This document shows, piece after piece, positions 1 to 12,857 of a stretch of DNA of 64,000 bases. A program made the position numbers and the translations under genes. How positions within the stretch are numbered: the stretch's first letter is position 1; the number at the start of each line of letters is the position of its first letter. Origin of the DNA: Daldinia sp. FL1419 (Eukaryota > Ascomycota > Sordariomycetes > Xylariales > Hypoxylaceae). Below the pieces are notes generated by a model. That model did no database searches. It was not told the DNA's origin and saw only the letters and a list, made by a program, of their open reading frames with translations. Location: assembly GCA_025201765.1 (NCBI GenBank), contig MU623468.1:39824-103823 (forward strand), given 5' to 3'.

Positions 1-726
1 GCCTGTTCGCCACGCGCCAGTTCACCCAGCTAGAGGGTATCTACCAAGGAAATAAGACAGAGCTCGAGGCTGCGCTGGCGCCACTACTAAACAAGACCGG
101 AACGTCCATCGCACAAGCCCAGACGACCACCTGGATCAAGGGTCTTGAACACTTCGCTACCATGAAACTCAACCAGACGTACCCTTACACACAAGTGGTA
201 AGTGATCTGGCTTAATAGCTTTGATAAGAAGCTGACCTCGCCATAGCAAGAGAACTTTTACGGCAAGAGTTTTGAACTGAAGGGTCTGAGCGGAACTGCG
301 GCAAAGAACTTTGCCGACTATTGGTTAGACGTCGCCAAGAAGGAGACAACTCGGTGGTATATCCAACTAGACCTACAAGGAGGCAAAAATTCGGCGGTGT
401 GGAATGCTGACCACGAGTTGACGTCATATGCGCACCGTGATAAGCTATACATCCTCCAGTTCTACATGACGACAAGCGACTCTCCGGATAAGGCCTTCAA
501 GTTCGTCAACGACTGGGCCGAGACCACGATAGCTCCCATGGCGGCGGATGACTGGGGAATGTACTTCAACTACCCAGACACCAACCTAAACCGCACAAGA
601 GCACAAGAGATGTACTGGGGTAAGAATCTCGCCAGGTTACAGAAACTTAAGGCGGAACTCGATCCCGAGGAACTATTCTATTACCCAGTATCGATTAGCC
701 CCGCGGAAAAGTCCGAGCTCCTGTAA
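1..726 (+). CDS. FAD-linked (berberine-bridge-type) oxidoreductase, 3' end only
   Basis: The 5' part lies outside the window. The reading frame opens at position 3, is broken by a 49-bp intron at 198-246 (gtaagt..catag), and continues to TAA at 724-726. The C-terminus carries a berberine-bridge (BBE) signature, YWGKNLARLQKLKAELDP followed by EELFYYPVSI, which packs against the FAD in secreted PCMH-type flavo-oxidases. Known members oxidise sugars, oligosaccharides or secondary metabolites. The N-terminal FAD-attachment residues are not visible, so the substrate class cannot be chosen. The family assignment is secure from the BBE motif; a glucooligosaccharide-oxidase-like role is only inference. 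The gene is intact as far as it can be seen. Confidence 0.85.
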
Positions 727-1324
727 CGTGGGGATACCCAAGCACTTGAGTGGGGGAACATTTGCGTGTCCGTAAATGCAAGATGCCATTTTTTGAAGAG
801 GTTTGGGACGGATGATTCAGCGAAGCGAGAAATATTCAACGTAGGTAGTTTTTGAAAATACTTGTTTCCGCCATAGCTGATTAGTAGGATGTCATTAGAA
901 GAAACTGTTAGAATATGTCGTAGTTAGGTATATTTTTCAAATACATAAAAACACGTAATAAATGAAGATAAGTTTAAGAAGCATAAATGAGAAGGGCAGA
1001 GATTCGAACCAACAGAATAACCTTGGAAATAATCCACGCATCTAAAATTCATCAGCCACCGTTTTAATTGGTCTAATTTGGGCTTGAAATTGTTTCTATA
1101 CTTTTAATTGGATGAGCTAGGGATTAAGCTCCACTAGTCAAACGTAACTCGATGTGGCTTGTTTCTTGAAGTCCTAGAACCTAAGGTACAAGCGTAGCCT
1201 CGGTTGTTGCTAGTTTTTTTTTTTTTTTTTTTCTTCTTTTTAACAATTCTAAATCATCACTAATAAATTCAATCGTTCGAATACCTAATGTCTCGAAACT
1301 CAACCCATCATTTGCATTCGTATT
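727..1324. other. Intergenic, no gene seen; 19-nt T tract
   Basis: About 600 bp of AT-rich DNA with no supported gene. A run of 19 T residues (1214-1232) lies about 90 bp upstream of the phospholipase D-like start codon, as expected of a fungal core-promoter pyrimidine tract. A GATTCGAACC string near 1001 resembles a tRNA B-box on the minus strand, but no cloverleaf can be drawn around it. Confidence 0.5.
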
Positions 1325-3111
1325 ATGGCTCCTATCGAGACTGAACTCACGTTAGATCCTCAGGAGCTTAGCGGTATCAAATTTAACTCTTTTCCTAGAT
1401 TCAAGGAAACATGGAAGCATTCTCTCATAGACGGTGCTTCAAATTTACATTCTGAATTCCCAGATTATCATCTCTCTAACCCGGAATGCCTAGTGAGCAC
1501 AACAACAGTGAAATCTTTTCGCCTCGGTGCGTTCACTCTCGTTCTTTAACACATCTTGTAGCTCCGGCTAATCGATACCTACCTATAGGCACCGGGTTTT
1601 CTATATTCTCACAATCACTACTTCCTGCAATAGCAACAGCCAAACACGAAGTTATTCTAGTTACTTGTTTCTGGGCGCGAGGTCCCACCCTTGACGCGTT
1701 AAGAGAAACATTAGAAAAGCTCGCTGAATATCGTCGTGAACGCATCCGTAGCATTCGTTCAACTGGCTCAGAAGCAGATGTGCTGTCGCCTTTGAAAATA
1801 CGAATTTGTTTCTCATCCAGGTCCTTTTTTCAGAAATTATTTCACTCGTCCTCCAGAGACGGGTACGTGTATCCGCCTTCAACATGGACAACGCAACTAG
1901 GTCTACCAAGCCCAGAAGTTTTAGAAGCGGGACTCATCGATTTGCGTGTAAAAAGTCTCTTTTTCTTACCTTTTAGCGTAATGCATCCTAAGTTCCTTAT
2001 CATCGACCAGGAAAAGGCCTGGCTTCCCAGTTGTAATGTGAGTTGGGAAGCGTGGCTAGAAGGATGCGTTGAAGTCAGCGGCGTTGCCGTATCAAACCTA
2101 GTTGAATTTTACCGACACGTTTGGGACAGACAGCTTGAGAGCCACGTCCCGGGCAGAGGTGTTTTAGACCACGATAATTCTTGGCCCTTGACGCCTTCAA
2201 CACTAGGTGAGCTTGGCTTAGACCCAGCACCCTACCGGGGTGCTGGTGCTTTCGAAGATTTTGCGCCGGGCATCGATATCCCAACAGTACTCTTACCATC
2301 TTCCCACCACCGTAATCCACGGTTCGATATAATCCCGTGGCATAACCATCCAGAACCGCCACCGACACCCCTTAATACGGCCGTGCTACGGCTTTTGGAC
2401 ATGGCAGAACATATTATCTATATGCAAACCCCAAATCTAACATCTGCGATGGTAATTGACAAGCTGTTAGAGGCTTTAGAGCGAGGAGTTAATGTTACTA
2501 TTGTAACGAACGAAAAGCTCATGCTTCTGGAGCAAATTGTTACAGCCGGAACTACGACATCTCGCTGCCTCAATTTACTAATTAAGAGATATGAAAGGCT
2601 CAAGGCGCAACATCCTCAACTCACGAATAACCACGGGGCAGCAAATTCAGACGTAGTTATTGACATTGAAGCACAGCAGCCCCAATTAGGATCCTTGAAT
2701 GTTCATTATTATCGCCCAATCTCCGAATATCAAAACGACGAGACGACTGAAGAACCTGTACAGTCGCACCTTAAGCTAACTATTATAGACGCCCAATACG
2801 TTATTCTTGGATCTGGAAACGTAAGCAAACCCCGTGAATTAAGCCCCCTTGGCCGTGGTAAATTTTAAGATTACGTAGAGCAACCTCTCGTCTGAAGTGA
2901 AGCCTAGGAATGTAGTTTATCGCGATCATCCATAATAGAGGAATACTAATATGATACATTACAGATGGATCGCGCAAGTTGGTTCACGAGCCAAGAGCTG
3001 GGCATTTTGTTCCACTCGCGAGAATTTGCAACAGCAGTTTCTACCTCGGTTTTCAGTACCCTAAGCGGCAGACGAGAGCCTGTCTTTCTCTCGGACGAGT
3101 CGACCGCTTAA
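1325..3111 (+). CDS. Phospholipase D-like protein with two HKD motifs
   Basis: Three exons: 1325-1526, 1589-2820 and 2965-3111, with introns of 62 bp (gtgcgt..tatag) and 144 bp (gtaagc..tacag). The product is 526 aa. The first junction restores SFRLGTGFSIFSQ and the second restores SGNMDRASWFTSQELG, both in the expected phase. Two HxKxxxxD catalytic motifs are present: HPKFLIID (about H200, K202, D207) and HLKLTIID (about H461, K463, D468). In the PLD superfamily the paired His residues form and break a covalent phospho-enzyme. The protein has no PX/PH or C2 region and no obvious signal peptide, so it belongs with the short fungal PLD-like proteins rather than Spo14-type PLD. It could act on phospholipid or nucleic acid; the substrate is not inferable. 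Confidence 0.88.
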
Positions 3112-4710
3112 AATCTTATCATGGCAAGCTTGTCCTACTACAGAGCAAGCCTGCGATAGCAGCGGCAAACGGGAAGCTCCGGTGAAGGGTCTCCAGGGTA
3201 ACCTCAGTTGAATATAAAGCTTTTATAGACTCGAGGTTCCAAGGAAGTCTTTTCTGTAGCATGTCCGCAAACTAACCGCGTAAGGAATACGGGAGAGACT
3301 AGAACTGGGATTCCCCACGCTTATGGCGCTTAGACTGGATTTTGGCGGCTCGTCCGTAAACTAGCCTTCTGGATGAGGTTGCAATTAGAATGCCCTAGTG
3401 CAAGTTAGAACGGGTTTCTCAGTGGCTAAGCTCGCCCACATTCTCATAAATCATGTGAAAAGTTGAATGCTGTTGGACCGGAAAACGCTGGTTTCGGGTA
3501 CCTCGGTTAGAAATTTCAAACCAACTGCATCGGCTCTGCGTCTTTCAAAAGCTCTCGGTCAGTGCTTCGGTATCAGTGCGCGTACTGTGGAAAAAGATAT
3601 TCCTTGATTTCAAGACACGGAATCATAAACAGGTAAAAACATCTACGAGTAAGAATCATGGCGTAAAGCTACTAACTAGCTTATATACGTTGACCGAACC
3701 TCAATGAACAGCTGAGTCGTGGCGTAATGTAGCTCTCACCGAGAAACGCCGCCGTTCCCCAGCCGGCTGCGGGATACAAGCCAAAATTCCAATCGAGAAT
3801 CTTGGCTCGCCGTGCTATTCGTCAGGTTCCGATAGTAGGACTGGTCGCAATAGCGGCACGCTGGTCACAAATACTCCTGGGATTAAAGAGTATTGTTTCT
3901 GGAATCCGAGGCTACCTATATAATATTATAATAGTTGATACTATTATACCTAGGTTACTACCTCTTATTATATTTATAATACCAAACTACCCCCACGTAT
4001 CGGCTATTGGGTAACAAAGCCGCAAATCATCTTACTCGTAGTCGATAGAAGAGCTGATGTCAGATCCCGTCGGCCGCTCGCATCGCCGTCGGTGAATCGC
4101 ACACGAGCCTTATCGGGTACCTGGTTCGCCCGGGGTTAGCTCCCGCTCCGCTCAGTAAAACAGTAAAAAACAAAAGGCCAGTGACTTCTCGCATGCATAT
4201 CGTCGATATCCCTACCCTTACCCGATCGCTGATCACTTAGTAGCGGCCAGTCAAATCCCCCCAGTGGCATCCCTGCTATGCCCTGCTATGCCTTGCGTCA
4301 CACACTCTCCTAGGTCGAGCCTAGAACCAAGGCGCCGGATTCGGCTTGGCGCATGTTATCTTTCTCACCGTCCCTCTTAAAAGGCCGCGTAGGTAATACT
4401 GTGAGAATCCTTCTTATCACTTTGGGCTTTTTTGGCGTTTTTTTTTCTGCCGCTGCCATCCATTGTGACTGGTCGATCCGATCTTATAGCCATACAGCGC
4501 GTTTAAGGGGATTTCGCTTGCTATCGCAAGAAACGACTGCTTATTAACAAGCCGCCGCCTATGGAATTCGTGCAAGAGTTCTTTTCTCTTCTTCTCAAAG
4601 GAATTTTCGGCCTTCCTAGCACCGTCCCCAACATCCGGCTCTTTGCTCGCTGAAAGCCTTCTCCCGTACTTTTCCGGAGAGGAAAGCGAAAAGATACCTG
4701 ATTCCGAGCC
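3112..4710. other. Long intergenic region with small repeats
   Basis: No reading frame here looks protein-like. Visible features are a 9-bp inverted repeat with a 4-nt loop (3927-3935 and 3940-3948) inside an AT-rich patch, and an exact 10-bp tandem duplication (4271-4280 and 4281-4290). The last few hundred bases are the promoter and leader of the amino-acid permease gene and hold a short upstream frame starting near 4353 that was not judged real. Confidence 0.4.
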
Positions 4711-6499
4711 ATGGCTTCTTCGGGTGTCGAGTATCCCACCGCCTCGGCCCCTAGGTACGCCAGTGGAAACGGTAACTCCGATACGGAAAAGATCGCCCTC
4801 GGCCGACAGGATAGTCAGATCGAATCTCTCGCGATGGTCGGAGAGACAGACGGCACGCACCGCAAACTCAAGGCCCGCCATATTCAGTTAATCGGCATTG
4901 GCGGCACGATCGGCACGGCGCTCTACGTCCAGATCGGTTCTGCGCTACTCGACGGCGGCCCGGGAAGTTTATTCATCGCCTTCTCGCTGTGGTGTACCGT
5001 TATTCTTGCCGTAACCATGTGTATGGCAGAGATGGTGTCGTATCTACCCATCTCCTCGCCGTTCATCCGTTTCGCCGGTCGCTATGTGGACGAAGCTTTG
5101 GGTTTTGCCGCTGGATGGAATTTTTTCGTCTTCGAGGCTATGCTTGTGCCATTCGAGGTGACGGCCTGCAATGTTGTGATTCACTTCTGGAGTGATATCG
5201 TGCCGGCGGGTGCTATCATTGCGATTGTCATTGTGCTTTATGCGCTGATTAACCTCTTGGCCGTGGAATGGTACGGCGAAACTGAATTCTGGGCTGCTCT
5301 CGGTAAGGTATTACTTATCGTCGGATTGATCGTATTCACTTTCGTGGTTATGTTGGGTGGGAATCCGTTACACGATCGGTTTGGTTTTCGGTATTGGTAC
5401 GAACCCGGATCATTTGCCGAATATTACACTACAGGCTCCCTCGGTCGTTTCCAGGGCTTCATGCAGTGTTTAATTCGTGCCGCTTTTACCATTGCTGGTC
5501 CAGATTACGTTTCCATGGCCGCCGGCGAGGCTGAAAATCCCCGCGTAGTAATGCCCAAGGCTTTCAACGCCGTGTTCTACCGCCTGACGACGTTCTTCAT
5601 GCTTGGATCTCTATGCGTAGGAATCTTGGTTCCGTACAACGACGCCGAATTGACTCGGGCTTTCGCGGATTCCGCACCGGGCGCGGCAGCTTCGCCGTAT
5701 GTCGTCGCGATGGACCGGCTAAAAATTCCGGTCTTACCGCACATTGTCAATGCCATGGTCTTGACTGCTGCTTTCTCTGCGGGTAACAGCTATGTTTACT
5801 GTGCGTCTCGATCTCTCTACGGACTCGCCCTTGAGGGCAAAGCACCCAAGTTTTTCACTAGGTGTACGTCTAAAGGTGTCCCTATCTACTGCGTGACGTT
5901 AGTACTGTTGATCGCGTTACTGGCATTCCTCCAAGTGAGCGAGAATGCTGCAGTGGTGCTTAATTGGTTTGTTAGCCTTGTAACAGCGTCCCAACTCATC
6001 AATTACGGTGTGATGTGTGTTACCTACATCTGCTTTTACCGCGCCTTAGATGCACAGGGCATTAGCCGCGACTCCTTACCTTATAAGGGGTTCTTGCAGC
6101 CTTATGCTGCCTATTATGCTTTGTTCGCAACCTTCGTCATGACCTTTATAGGAGGCTATACGGTTTTCCTACCAGGTAAATGGGATGTTCCGAATTTCCT
6201 ATTCTCGTAAGTAAAGCATTCTTCTTCCCTTGAAGACCCAAAGCTAACAGATTTATTAGCTACATTATGGTTGGGGTCTGCCCGGTGCTCTTCGTCGGCT
6301 GGAAGCTGGTACACAAGAGCCGGCGTCGTAGGCCGTATGAAGTGGACTTACTCCGAGATGTAGCTGCGGTCGAAGACTACACCAACAAGTTCGTTCCGCA
6401 GCCGCCCAGGTAAGTTTCCCTCGCTTTAACATATTAGATGTCTTGCTTAACAATCGTAGGAACTCTATAGCCAAGTGGTTCAACTGGCTGTTCAGTTGA
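4711..6499 (+). CDS. Amino-acid permease, yeast amino acid transporter (APC) family
   Basis: Three exons: 4711-6206, 6260-6409 and 6460-6499, with introns of 53 and 50 bp. The product is 561 aa. A roughly 70-residue hydrophilic N-terminus precedes the family signature RHIQLIGIGGTIGTALY, which begins TM1 and binds the substrate alpha-carboxyl and amino groups in APC transporters. About twelve hydrophobic segments follow, including AGWNFFVFEAMLVPFEVTA and the PYND motif after TM7. The C-terminal tail (SRRRRPYEVDLL and after) comes only from the small last exons. The sequence suggests the branch that includes Agp2-type permeases (polyamine, carnitine or broad amino-acid uptake), but substrate is inference. 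It should be a plasma-membrane proton symporter. The ATG follows a long leader, and no upstream in-frame start is needed. Confidence 0.92.
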
Positions 6500-6829
6500 G
6501 AGGACATATGGCCTCTGACGAAATACTACGTGATTTACGTTCCGATAAATCAGGAAACGATGTCGTCTTCCATTTCTAGCATTTACTCCAAGTGGAACAC
6601 GTGATACCTCCAATCACAAAGCATTGATGCAGCATCGCCGGATTTAGTGTAGTTGGGTAAACAAAGGATCCTGATTTTCTCTTGGCTATCTTGCCTCTAG
6701 ATGCTAGTAACCTCCCAAACGCCGAGATATGTTTTATACCTAGTACACAAAATATCATACCTCGTTAAGTGATAAACGCAAGCCGCCATGGGTATTTTAA
6801 ACAGTTATGAAATGTTGATTTGTGAGGTG

Positions 6830-7867
6830 TCATCGCCGGGTTCTTGGCATAGGCGACAACTCGATCGGTCTGCTTCTGTAGGGGTCTGAATATCTCCGCT
6901 TTGAACCCGCCACGGAAGTGCTCGACTCTCCGTCCCATGATTCCGGTGTTTCCGGACGCATTTTCCAACTTCGCTCGGCATTATTCCTAGCTCTCTTCTC
7001 TTTTTCTTGCCTTCGCCCATACAAAAATGCAACAATCACTAATGCCACAATCGCCGCGGACCCAAACGACGAGCCAACGATAATGCCAATTAGGTTGGGA
7101 GATAGAGATTCATTTGACTCGGGGGCGGCTTGACTAGCTTGCATGGCGGTTGGTGCTGCCTCCGCTGGTTCCGCATAGCCGTTGGCTCCCATAATTGCAA
7201 CCATCATCGGTGGGCGCGTTGTTAGAGCACCTGTGGTGTCGACAGCTGCAAGGGGCAAAGCCAGACTCGAAGTCGTTGGTACCGTACGATATAACAAGTC
7301 TACTTCGCCGGAGCTGGCACAAAGGGGCATGATGACCGGGTCCCCTATTCCGTACGTTGAAAATATCTGTCGTGTTTGACATCGCATTGGACCGCTAGCC
7401 CAACCATTAGTCCAGGTACATATCATTTGTCGGATACGGAGGCTTATTACCAATTGGAAGTTACACTTTTTGAATACAGCATCGCATTGTCTTCGCAACC
7501 GGTAGGAAAGGCACAAGAGGAGGCTTTTGAAGCGCAGCAGGCTGCGAAGCTAGCCGATGTGGTAAATATTTCGCCATCAGGGCAATATATCGGCTTGGCT
7601 ATTGGTTTATGTCGGTCAGTTCCGCATCCTCGCGCTCAACTTTTCGAAGAGAACAAAGAAAGTTGACCTACTAGTAGCTGACGCAACAACAAATCCAACG
7701 AAGGGATCATTCGTAACGGCTGGAGCTAGAGCTGTGATGGGCGAAGGCTGATCTATCGCAGTAGCAGAAGGAAAAGGATCATTGACCAAAGTTTCTGACT
7801 GTCCCATGACACCCCGTCGTCCGAACGCTGCTATGAGCAAAGCTACCCGCCATTTTAAGATACTCAT
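6830..7867 (-). CDS. Secreted/type I single-pass surface protein with cysteine-rich ectodomain
   Basis: Three exons on the minus strand: 7867-7672, 7598-7451 and 7394-6830, with introns of 73 and 56 bp. The product is 302 aa. The start at 7867 (MSILKWRVALLIAAFG..) gives a signal peptide. The ectodomain has a Cys-rich block containing CPDGEIFTTS, AACCASKASSC and PTGC, then CQTRQIFSTYG and LCASSGEVDLLYRTVP. One membrane segment (LIGIIVGSSFGSAAIVALVIVAFLYG) is followed by a basic cytoplasmic tail of about 70 residues. The second intron was placed because it joins the two cysteine-rich parts in phase. The layout (ectodomain, one TM, short charged tail) matches many fungal surface or cell-wall sensor-like proteins, but I cannot name a function. 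A protein of similar layout lies at 58997-60274. Confidence 0.72.
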
Positions 7868-9557
7868 CGGAATCAAAACGCAGAAAAAGATTTAGATAGT
7901 ACGAAAATGCCGAGACTTGAATTCTCGTGATTCATAATCGATTAGCCAAAGATGCGATGAGTCTTGAAGTCGCGAAATCGAGTCGTAAAGAGCAGAAAAG
8001 ATCGGCATCGCGAATAAATAAGGCATTTCGCTGTCCTTCCCATAATAGATGTCTTCCTGTGCCGCCTTTGGATTTTTGTTTCACCATACGCAAATTAATT
8101 AGATTTTGGATATTTATTCCTTTAGTTAATATTTGTTGTATCAAGCTTCACGTAATAGGCAGGACTGAAGAATCCTGCAGCCCTAAATCGATCCTATATT
8201 TAGATAATGAAACCCCCCTGGTCGAACCGGTAAGCCTGGGCCAAACAGGGGAATAAAAAGCATCTATCGTCCCATCTAGGTACATGGCACGTTTTCCATA
8301 TTACTAGGAAGAAATTACCAGGAAGAAATAAACAATTCTACAAATCCAACGAGATCATTTCAGATGATGTCGTTCGTTACTTCGTGGCGTAGCATATTTT
8401 AAGTCCTCCTTGAATTAGACTCGGTAACATCTTTAGATAAAATCATGTCAGTACTTAGGTATCTTCATCTTGTTTCCTAATTTTTTTTTCGATCAGTTGA
8501 ACCACTTGCGTGATGACTTTGCCATACCCCTTCGACTTTTTTCCTCTCCTCGATTATCATACGTTTCTTACATCACCAAACATTCGAATGCCGACTTCCC
8601 AATAAGGTAGGTATCCCACTGTGGATTAGCTAATTTATTTTCACTCGCCTACCAACTTCGATTAGAGTGAATACATGGTGATATCAGTAATGAGGCCTAG
8701 CTATTTCCAGTCACAAATTTACATGTACGTAAGAGAGTACCTAGCGATATGGCTGTGCCATTCCGGGCACCAATATCAAATAACTTACATTAAAAAGACC
8801 GCCTGGCTATGATCTAACGATGAATCATGTATCATAAGATGCTGGCCATGCCAAATTGTAGGTAAGACACAATCGACTATGACTTCACCCCAATCAGTTA
8901 TTCATCTGAATATATGGGTATCTTGAGAAGATTAAGCTATCATTATTATTCTTTGTTTTGTGCAGTCGTAGCTTTGTAGTTGCCATGCAAGAGACTTTAT
9001 AGAATAGAAATCGAATGAATCGAACATTAGGTTAATTATTTCTAATAACTCTTATTAGACTCATCTCGGTATAGTGAGGATTGTAGCCTGAAAAGAATTC
9101 TGGTGTAAGACTCAAGAGAGTAGGTCATGATATATCATATAATTGATTGAAAGATATAAAAAGTTCTGGCCAATGGAATGGAGTGAAAATATACATGTCG
9201 CCAACCTTCCCAATTGAGTCCTGTGCGGATACCATATCGTGTTATATCACCGGTGCGCTTATAGCTTTCAACTGTAACCGCGGTGCTGGCATAACTAGGT
9301 ATTATACTCCACCCTCCCACTGCTAAGCTTTCGCGGATAAATCTACGCGATGATTCCTCCAATAACATATCATTCACAGAAACTCGAAACTCCCCAACGA
9401 AGAGCATTACGAAGACATCGTCTGTTTTGCTCGACGGGGTTGTCTTTCTGCCCGCCTTTATTAATAATAATAAATTTCCAATGATCCGGAGATCTGATTA
9501 CCCAACCTTTGAGCTTCTCTCTTTGGAGTTTTACATTACGTGCGGCTGGAAGCAATC
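7868..9557. other. Intergenic, AT-rich, no gene seen
   Basis: About 1.7 kb between divergent genes. Short frames such as the one at 7927-8256 have no domain, splice support or composition suggesting a protein. The region presumably holds both promoters. I see no transposon ends or tandem array. Confidence 0.4.
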
Positions 9558-10646
9558 ATGGGACTATACAATACTATATGGACTCTTTTACTCTTTTTGA
9601 GCATCGTATCCGGGTATGCTAACCCCGGTGCGTGCTCCGGCACCTGCGTTAATACTCACGATCCGTCTATTATTCGGCGATCCGATGGCACGTATTTTCG
9701 CTTCTCGACGGGAGGCAAGATAGCGGTTCATACCGCACCAGATATTACCGGACCATGGACGTACAAGGGTGCAGCACTTCCATCAGGATCGTCAATTGAC
9801 CTCGGAGGAAACCAGGATTTATGGGTGAGTCGAGAATTGAAGACGTTGCTTGCTTTCGTTTCCTAGTCACTAAGTCAAAATAGGCCCCTGAAGTCGCCTT
9901 GATTGGTAGCACTTACTATTTATACTACTCTGTCAGCACATTTGGCGTGCAAGACTCCGCCATCGGCGTTGCTACTTCATCAAGTCTGGACGTGGGCACG
10001 TGGACAGACTTGGGATCAACCGGAATTCGCTCGTCTTCTGGAAAGCCGTATAATGCGATCGATCCTAACCTCATTAATGCGGACGGCTCTTACTTCATCA
10101 CCTTTGGTAGCTTCTGGAAAGATATCCACCAAGTAGCAATGAAGAATCCCCCCAAGGCCGTAGCAAGCGGCTCTAGCGCCACCCAAGTTGCTTATGACCC
10201 GGTAAAGACCGACGAGGAGGGTGCGTTCGTGTTTAAGCATGGCAACTACTACTATCTCTTCTTTAGTAAGGGAAAATGCTGTGGCTATGATACAAGCAGA
10301 CCAGCTGCTGGTGACGAATACAAGATCTTGGCCTGCCGGTCTACCTCTGCGACAGGTGGCTACGTTGATGCGAGCGGCAAAGCTTGTACTAACAGCGGAG
10401 GGACGGTGGTTCTCGAGTCTCACGGAAACGTATACGGACCTGGAGGACAAGGAGTTTACGATGACCCTGTGCATGGGCCGGTAAGTATAGCGTCCCTTGA
10501 GATTATATAGAATTCATGACTAATGGCACCTCGCGTTATAGATTCTTTATTACCATTATGTCGATACGACGATTGGTTTTGCGGACGGACAGAAGCAGTT
10601 TGGATGGAATACTATCAACTTTTCTAGTGGTTGGCCCGTTATATAA
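9558..10646 (+). CDS. GH43 arabinan endo-1,5-alpha-L-arabinosidase
   Basis: Three exons: 9558-9824, 9884-10480 and 10542-10646, with introns of 59 and 61 bp. The product is 322 aa, the usual length for single-domain fungal endo-arabinanases. Residues 1-20 form a signal peptide (MGLYNTIWTLLLFLSIVSGY). The five-bladed GH43 propeller is recognised by HDPSIIRRSDGTYF (general base about D35), NAIDPNLI (the pKa-modulating Asp) and SHGNVYGPGGQGVY, and closes with LYYHYVD..IGFADGQKQFGWN. The enzyme should cut internal alpha-1,5 bonds in pectic arabinan outside the cell. A GTG 18 bp upstream is in frame but ATG 9558 starts a clean signal peptide. The gene stands alone, without neighbouring pectinases. 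Confidence 0.93.
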
Positions 10647-11170
10647 AAAGGAGTGAAAGCAAAATGAGACCAAATTTGATCTACTATTGGCATGGATACT
10701 CCATGTATATGAACGCGAGATCATTATCTCATTGATAAACCTCAGTATTTTATAAATACGTGCCTGCTCCTATACCCATATTGGAGGACAGGGATAAGAA
10801 TAAGGGATATCCTAGCCGAAGCTCCAAAGCGGTATATAGGTTGCCGAACACAAATTTACGTACATAAGAAGGATTAAGCTATATGATACCTCGGTCGTAT
10901 TATATCTTTTATAGTTAGACATAATTACGCGCTCGCTGCTCGGCTGCGAAGATAAGTTCTCAAAAGGAAAAGTGATAGCCAATAGAGACGATTTAGTGTA
11001 GATGACACAATTCGATCACACCATATGCAACTCGAATTTCACCATACAATACCTGAACCTGAACCTGATCAAACTTATCGATCTATAGCCTCCCTGTATT
11101 TAAGTAGTAGCTTCTATCCCAAGAATCGTCTGGAAACATGTATACGTTTGTGTGACCCGACCCATCCGTT
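10647..11170. other. Intergenic, no gene seen
   Basis: About 520 bp of AT-rich sequence between the GH43 stop codon and the MFS permease start, both on the plus strand. It must hold the GH43 3' end and the permease promoter. No motif was recognised. Confidence 0.4.
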
Positions 11171-12857
11171 ATGGATATTACAAAGGAGGCTCAAGCTACC
11201 GCTCAACGGCGACCCGCCCCTAAGACGGTGACTGAGAAATACGCAGATGTTACTCTGCGACTGATTGAAGACCATGGGCATGAGTTTGGGCCCTTGACTC
11301 CTGAGAAGGAAAAATCGCTGCAGCGGAAATTGTACCGCCATATTATGCTTTTGATATCTGCAATCAACATTATCCTATTTGTAAGTCGTTTGCTCCTGCA
11401 GATGGTAATAGTAAGTTTATACATTCGTTGGTTCTAGATCGACAAGTCTACGCTGGGGTACGCCGCGATCTTAGGGCTTTTTGAAGAGACTGGAATCACC
11501 AAAGACCAATACAATAACCTGAACACCTTTTTCTATGTCGGTAAGGATTCATCTCATGGAGCCTCCATCACTCTATTATAATCTAATTCTCGTAGGGTAT
11601 CTCGCCGCGCAGTGGCCTGGGCATTATCTCCTACAGAAGCTTCCGTTTGGTCGGTTCGTTGCTACGATCATATTTCTCTGGGCCGTTATCGTTCTTCTCC
11701 ACTGCGTAGCTACGAGATATGCCGGGCTTGTTGTGCTCCGCCTTGCTCTCGGGGCTGTCGAAGCGGTTATTGTTCCCGCCATGGAAATCACCATCGGTAT
11801 GTTCTTCAATCGTGAGGAGCAAGCTTTTCTGCAGCCAATTTTTTGGGTTACTTGTCAGGGCTCTCCTGTTGTAGCTGGATTCGTATCTTACGGCCTGCTA
11901 TGGAGCAAGAGTAGCGTGTTGCCTTGGAAGCTATTTATGATCACGACAGGTGGTTTGACCCTTTTACTCGCCGTATGGACTTGGTTCTGTTATCCTAGCA
12001 ATCCTGCCGAGGCCCGATTCCTCACCTTGGAGGAGAAAGTCCATGTTATACGACGGGTACACGGTTCCAGTCAGAGCTCCATTGAGCAGAAACAGTTCAA
12101 GAAGGCCCAGCTCATCGAGACATTGAAGGACCCTGTCTCATGGTTATTCGCGCTGCAAGCGTTCACGTTGATGTATTCGAACAATCTCACATACGGCCAA
12201 CAGAACCTCCTTACCACTTCCCTCGACGTCTCCAGCCTCGGCTCAACCTTAGTTTCAGCGGCAGGGGGCGGGTTCGGAGTGATTATGTGTATTACCGCCG
12301 CCATAGCATTAAAGTGGTATCCACGGAATCTTGCTTTTCACAGCGTGATCTGGTGCATTCCTGCCGTTGCAGGCGGAATTGGCATGGTGGCTATCCCGTG
12401 GGATCAGAAACTAGCTTTGTTAACATGTCTGCTACTTGCGGGACACACGTATGGCATCACTTATATTATTGCGCTCGGTTGGACAACGTCGTCGGCGGCG
12501 GGCTACACGAAAAAGCTAACTCGGAACGTTATGTTTATGATCGGCTACAGTATCGGTAACCTCGTGTCGCCGCAAATATGGGTCCCCGTTGCGGCGCCTC
12601 GGTACTACGGCGCTTGGATTTCCATGATTGTCGTGAGTTGGGTTGGTACACCGGCTATTCTGTTGATCATACATTTCATCCTAGCGCGCAGAAATGCGGA
12701 GCGGCAGCTGTGGATCGCAGAGTTTAGCGAAGAGGAAAAGGAGGCTGGTCGGGTTGAGCAGTATGATGAGGACGGACGGATCATTACGAAGAAGGTGGAC
12801 ATTGCTATGCTGGATTTGACGGATATGGAAAACAAATTTTTTATATACCCGCTATAG
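11171..12857 (+). CDS. MFS permease, allantoate/nicotinate (Dal5/Tna1, ACS) family
   Basis: Three exons: 11171-11380, 11438-11540 and 11596-12857, with introns of 57 and 55 bp. The product is 524 aa. TM1 reads ISAINIILFIDKSTLGYAAILGL across the first splice junction, typical of the anion:cation symporter group that includes yeast Dal5 and Tna1. It is followed by TFFYVGYLAAQWPGHYLLQKLPFGRF and a middle loop with SNPAEARFLTLEEK, both hallmarks of this group. About twelve membrane helices and a charged C-terminal tail are present. The likely role is proton-coupled uptake of an organic acid or ureide such as allantoate, nicotinate or pantothenate; which one cannot be told. The joined product is intact. 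Confidence 0.9.

Noticed and set aside
985..1080. tRNA-like GATTCGAACC on the minus strand
   Set aside because: The T-loop word is present but the flanking T-stem does not pair and no acceptor stem can be drawn.
4417..4881. 154-aa minus-strand frame over the permease start
   Set aside because: Overlaps the N-terminus of a clear permease and its leader; Arg/Gly/Ser-rich shadow without a domain.
7927..8256. 109-aa plus-strand frame
   Set aside because: No domain and no support from context; typical chance frame.
9540..9557. GTG start six codons upstream in the GH43 gene
   Set aside because: ATG 9558 gives a clean signal peptide and a standard start; non-ATG initiation is unneeded.
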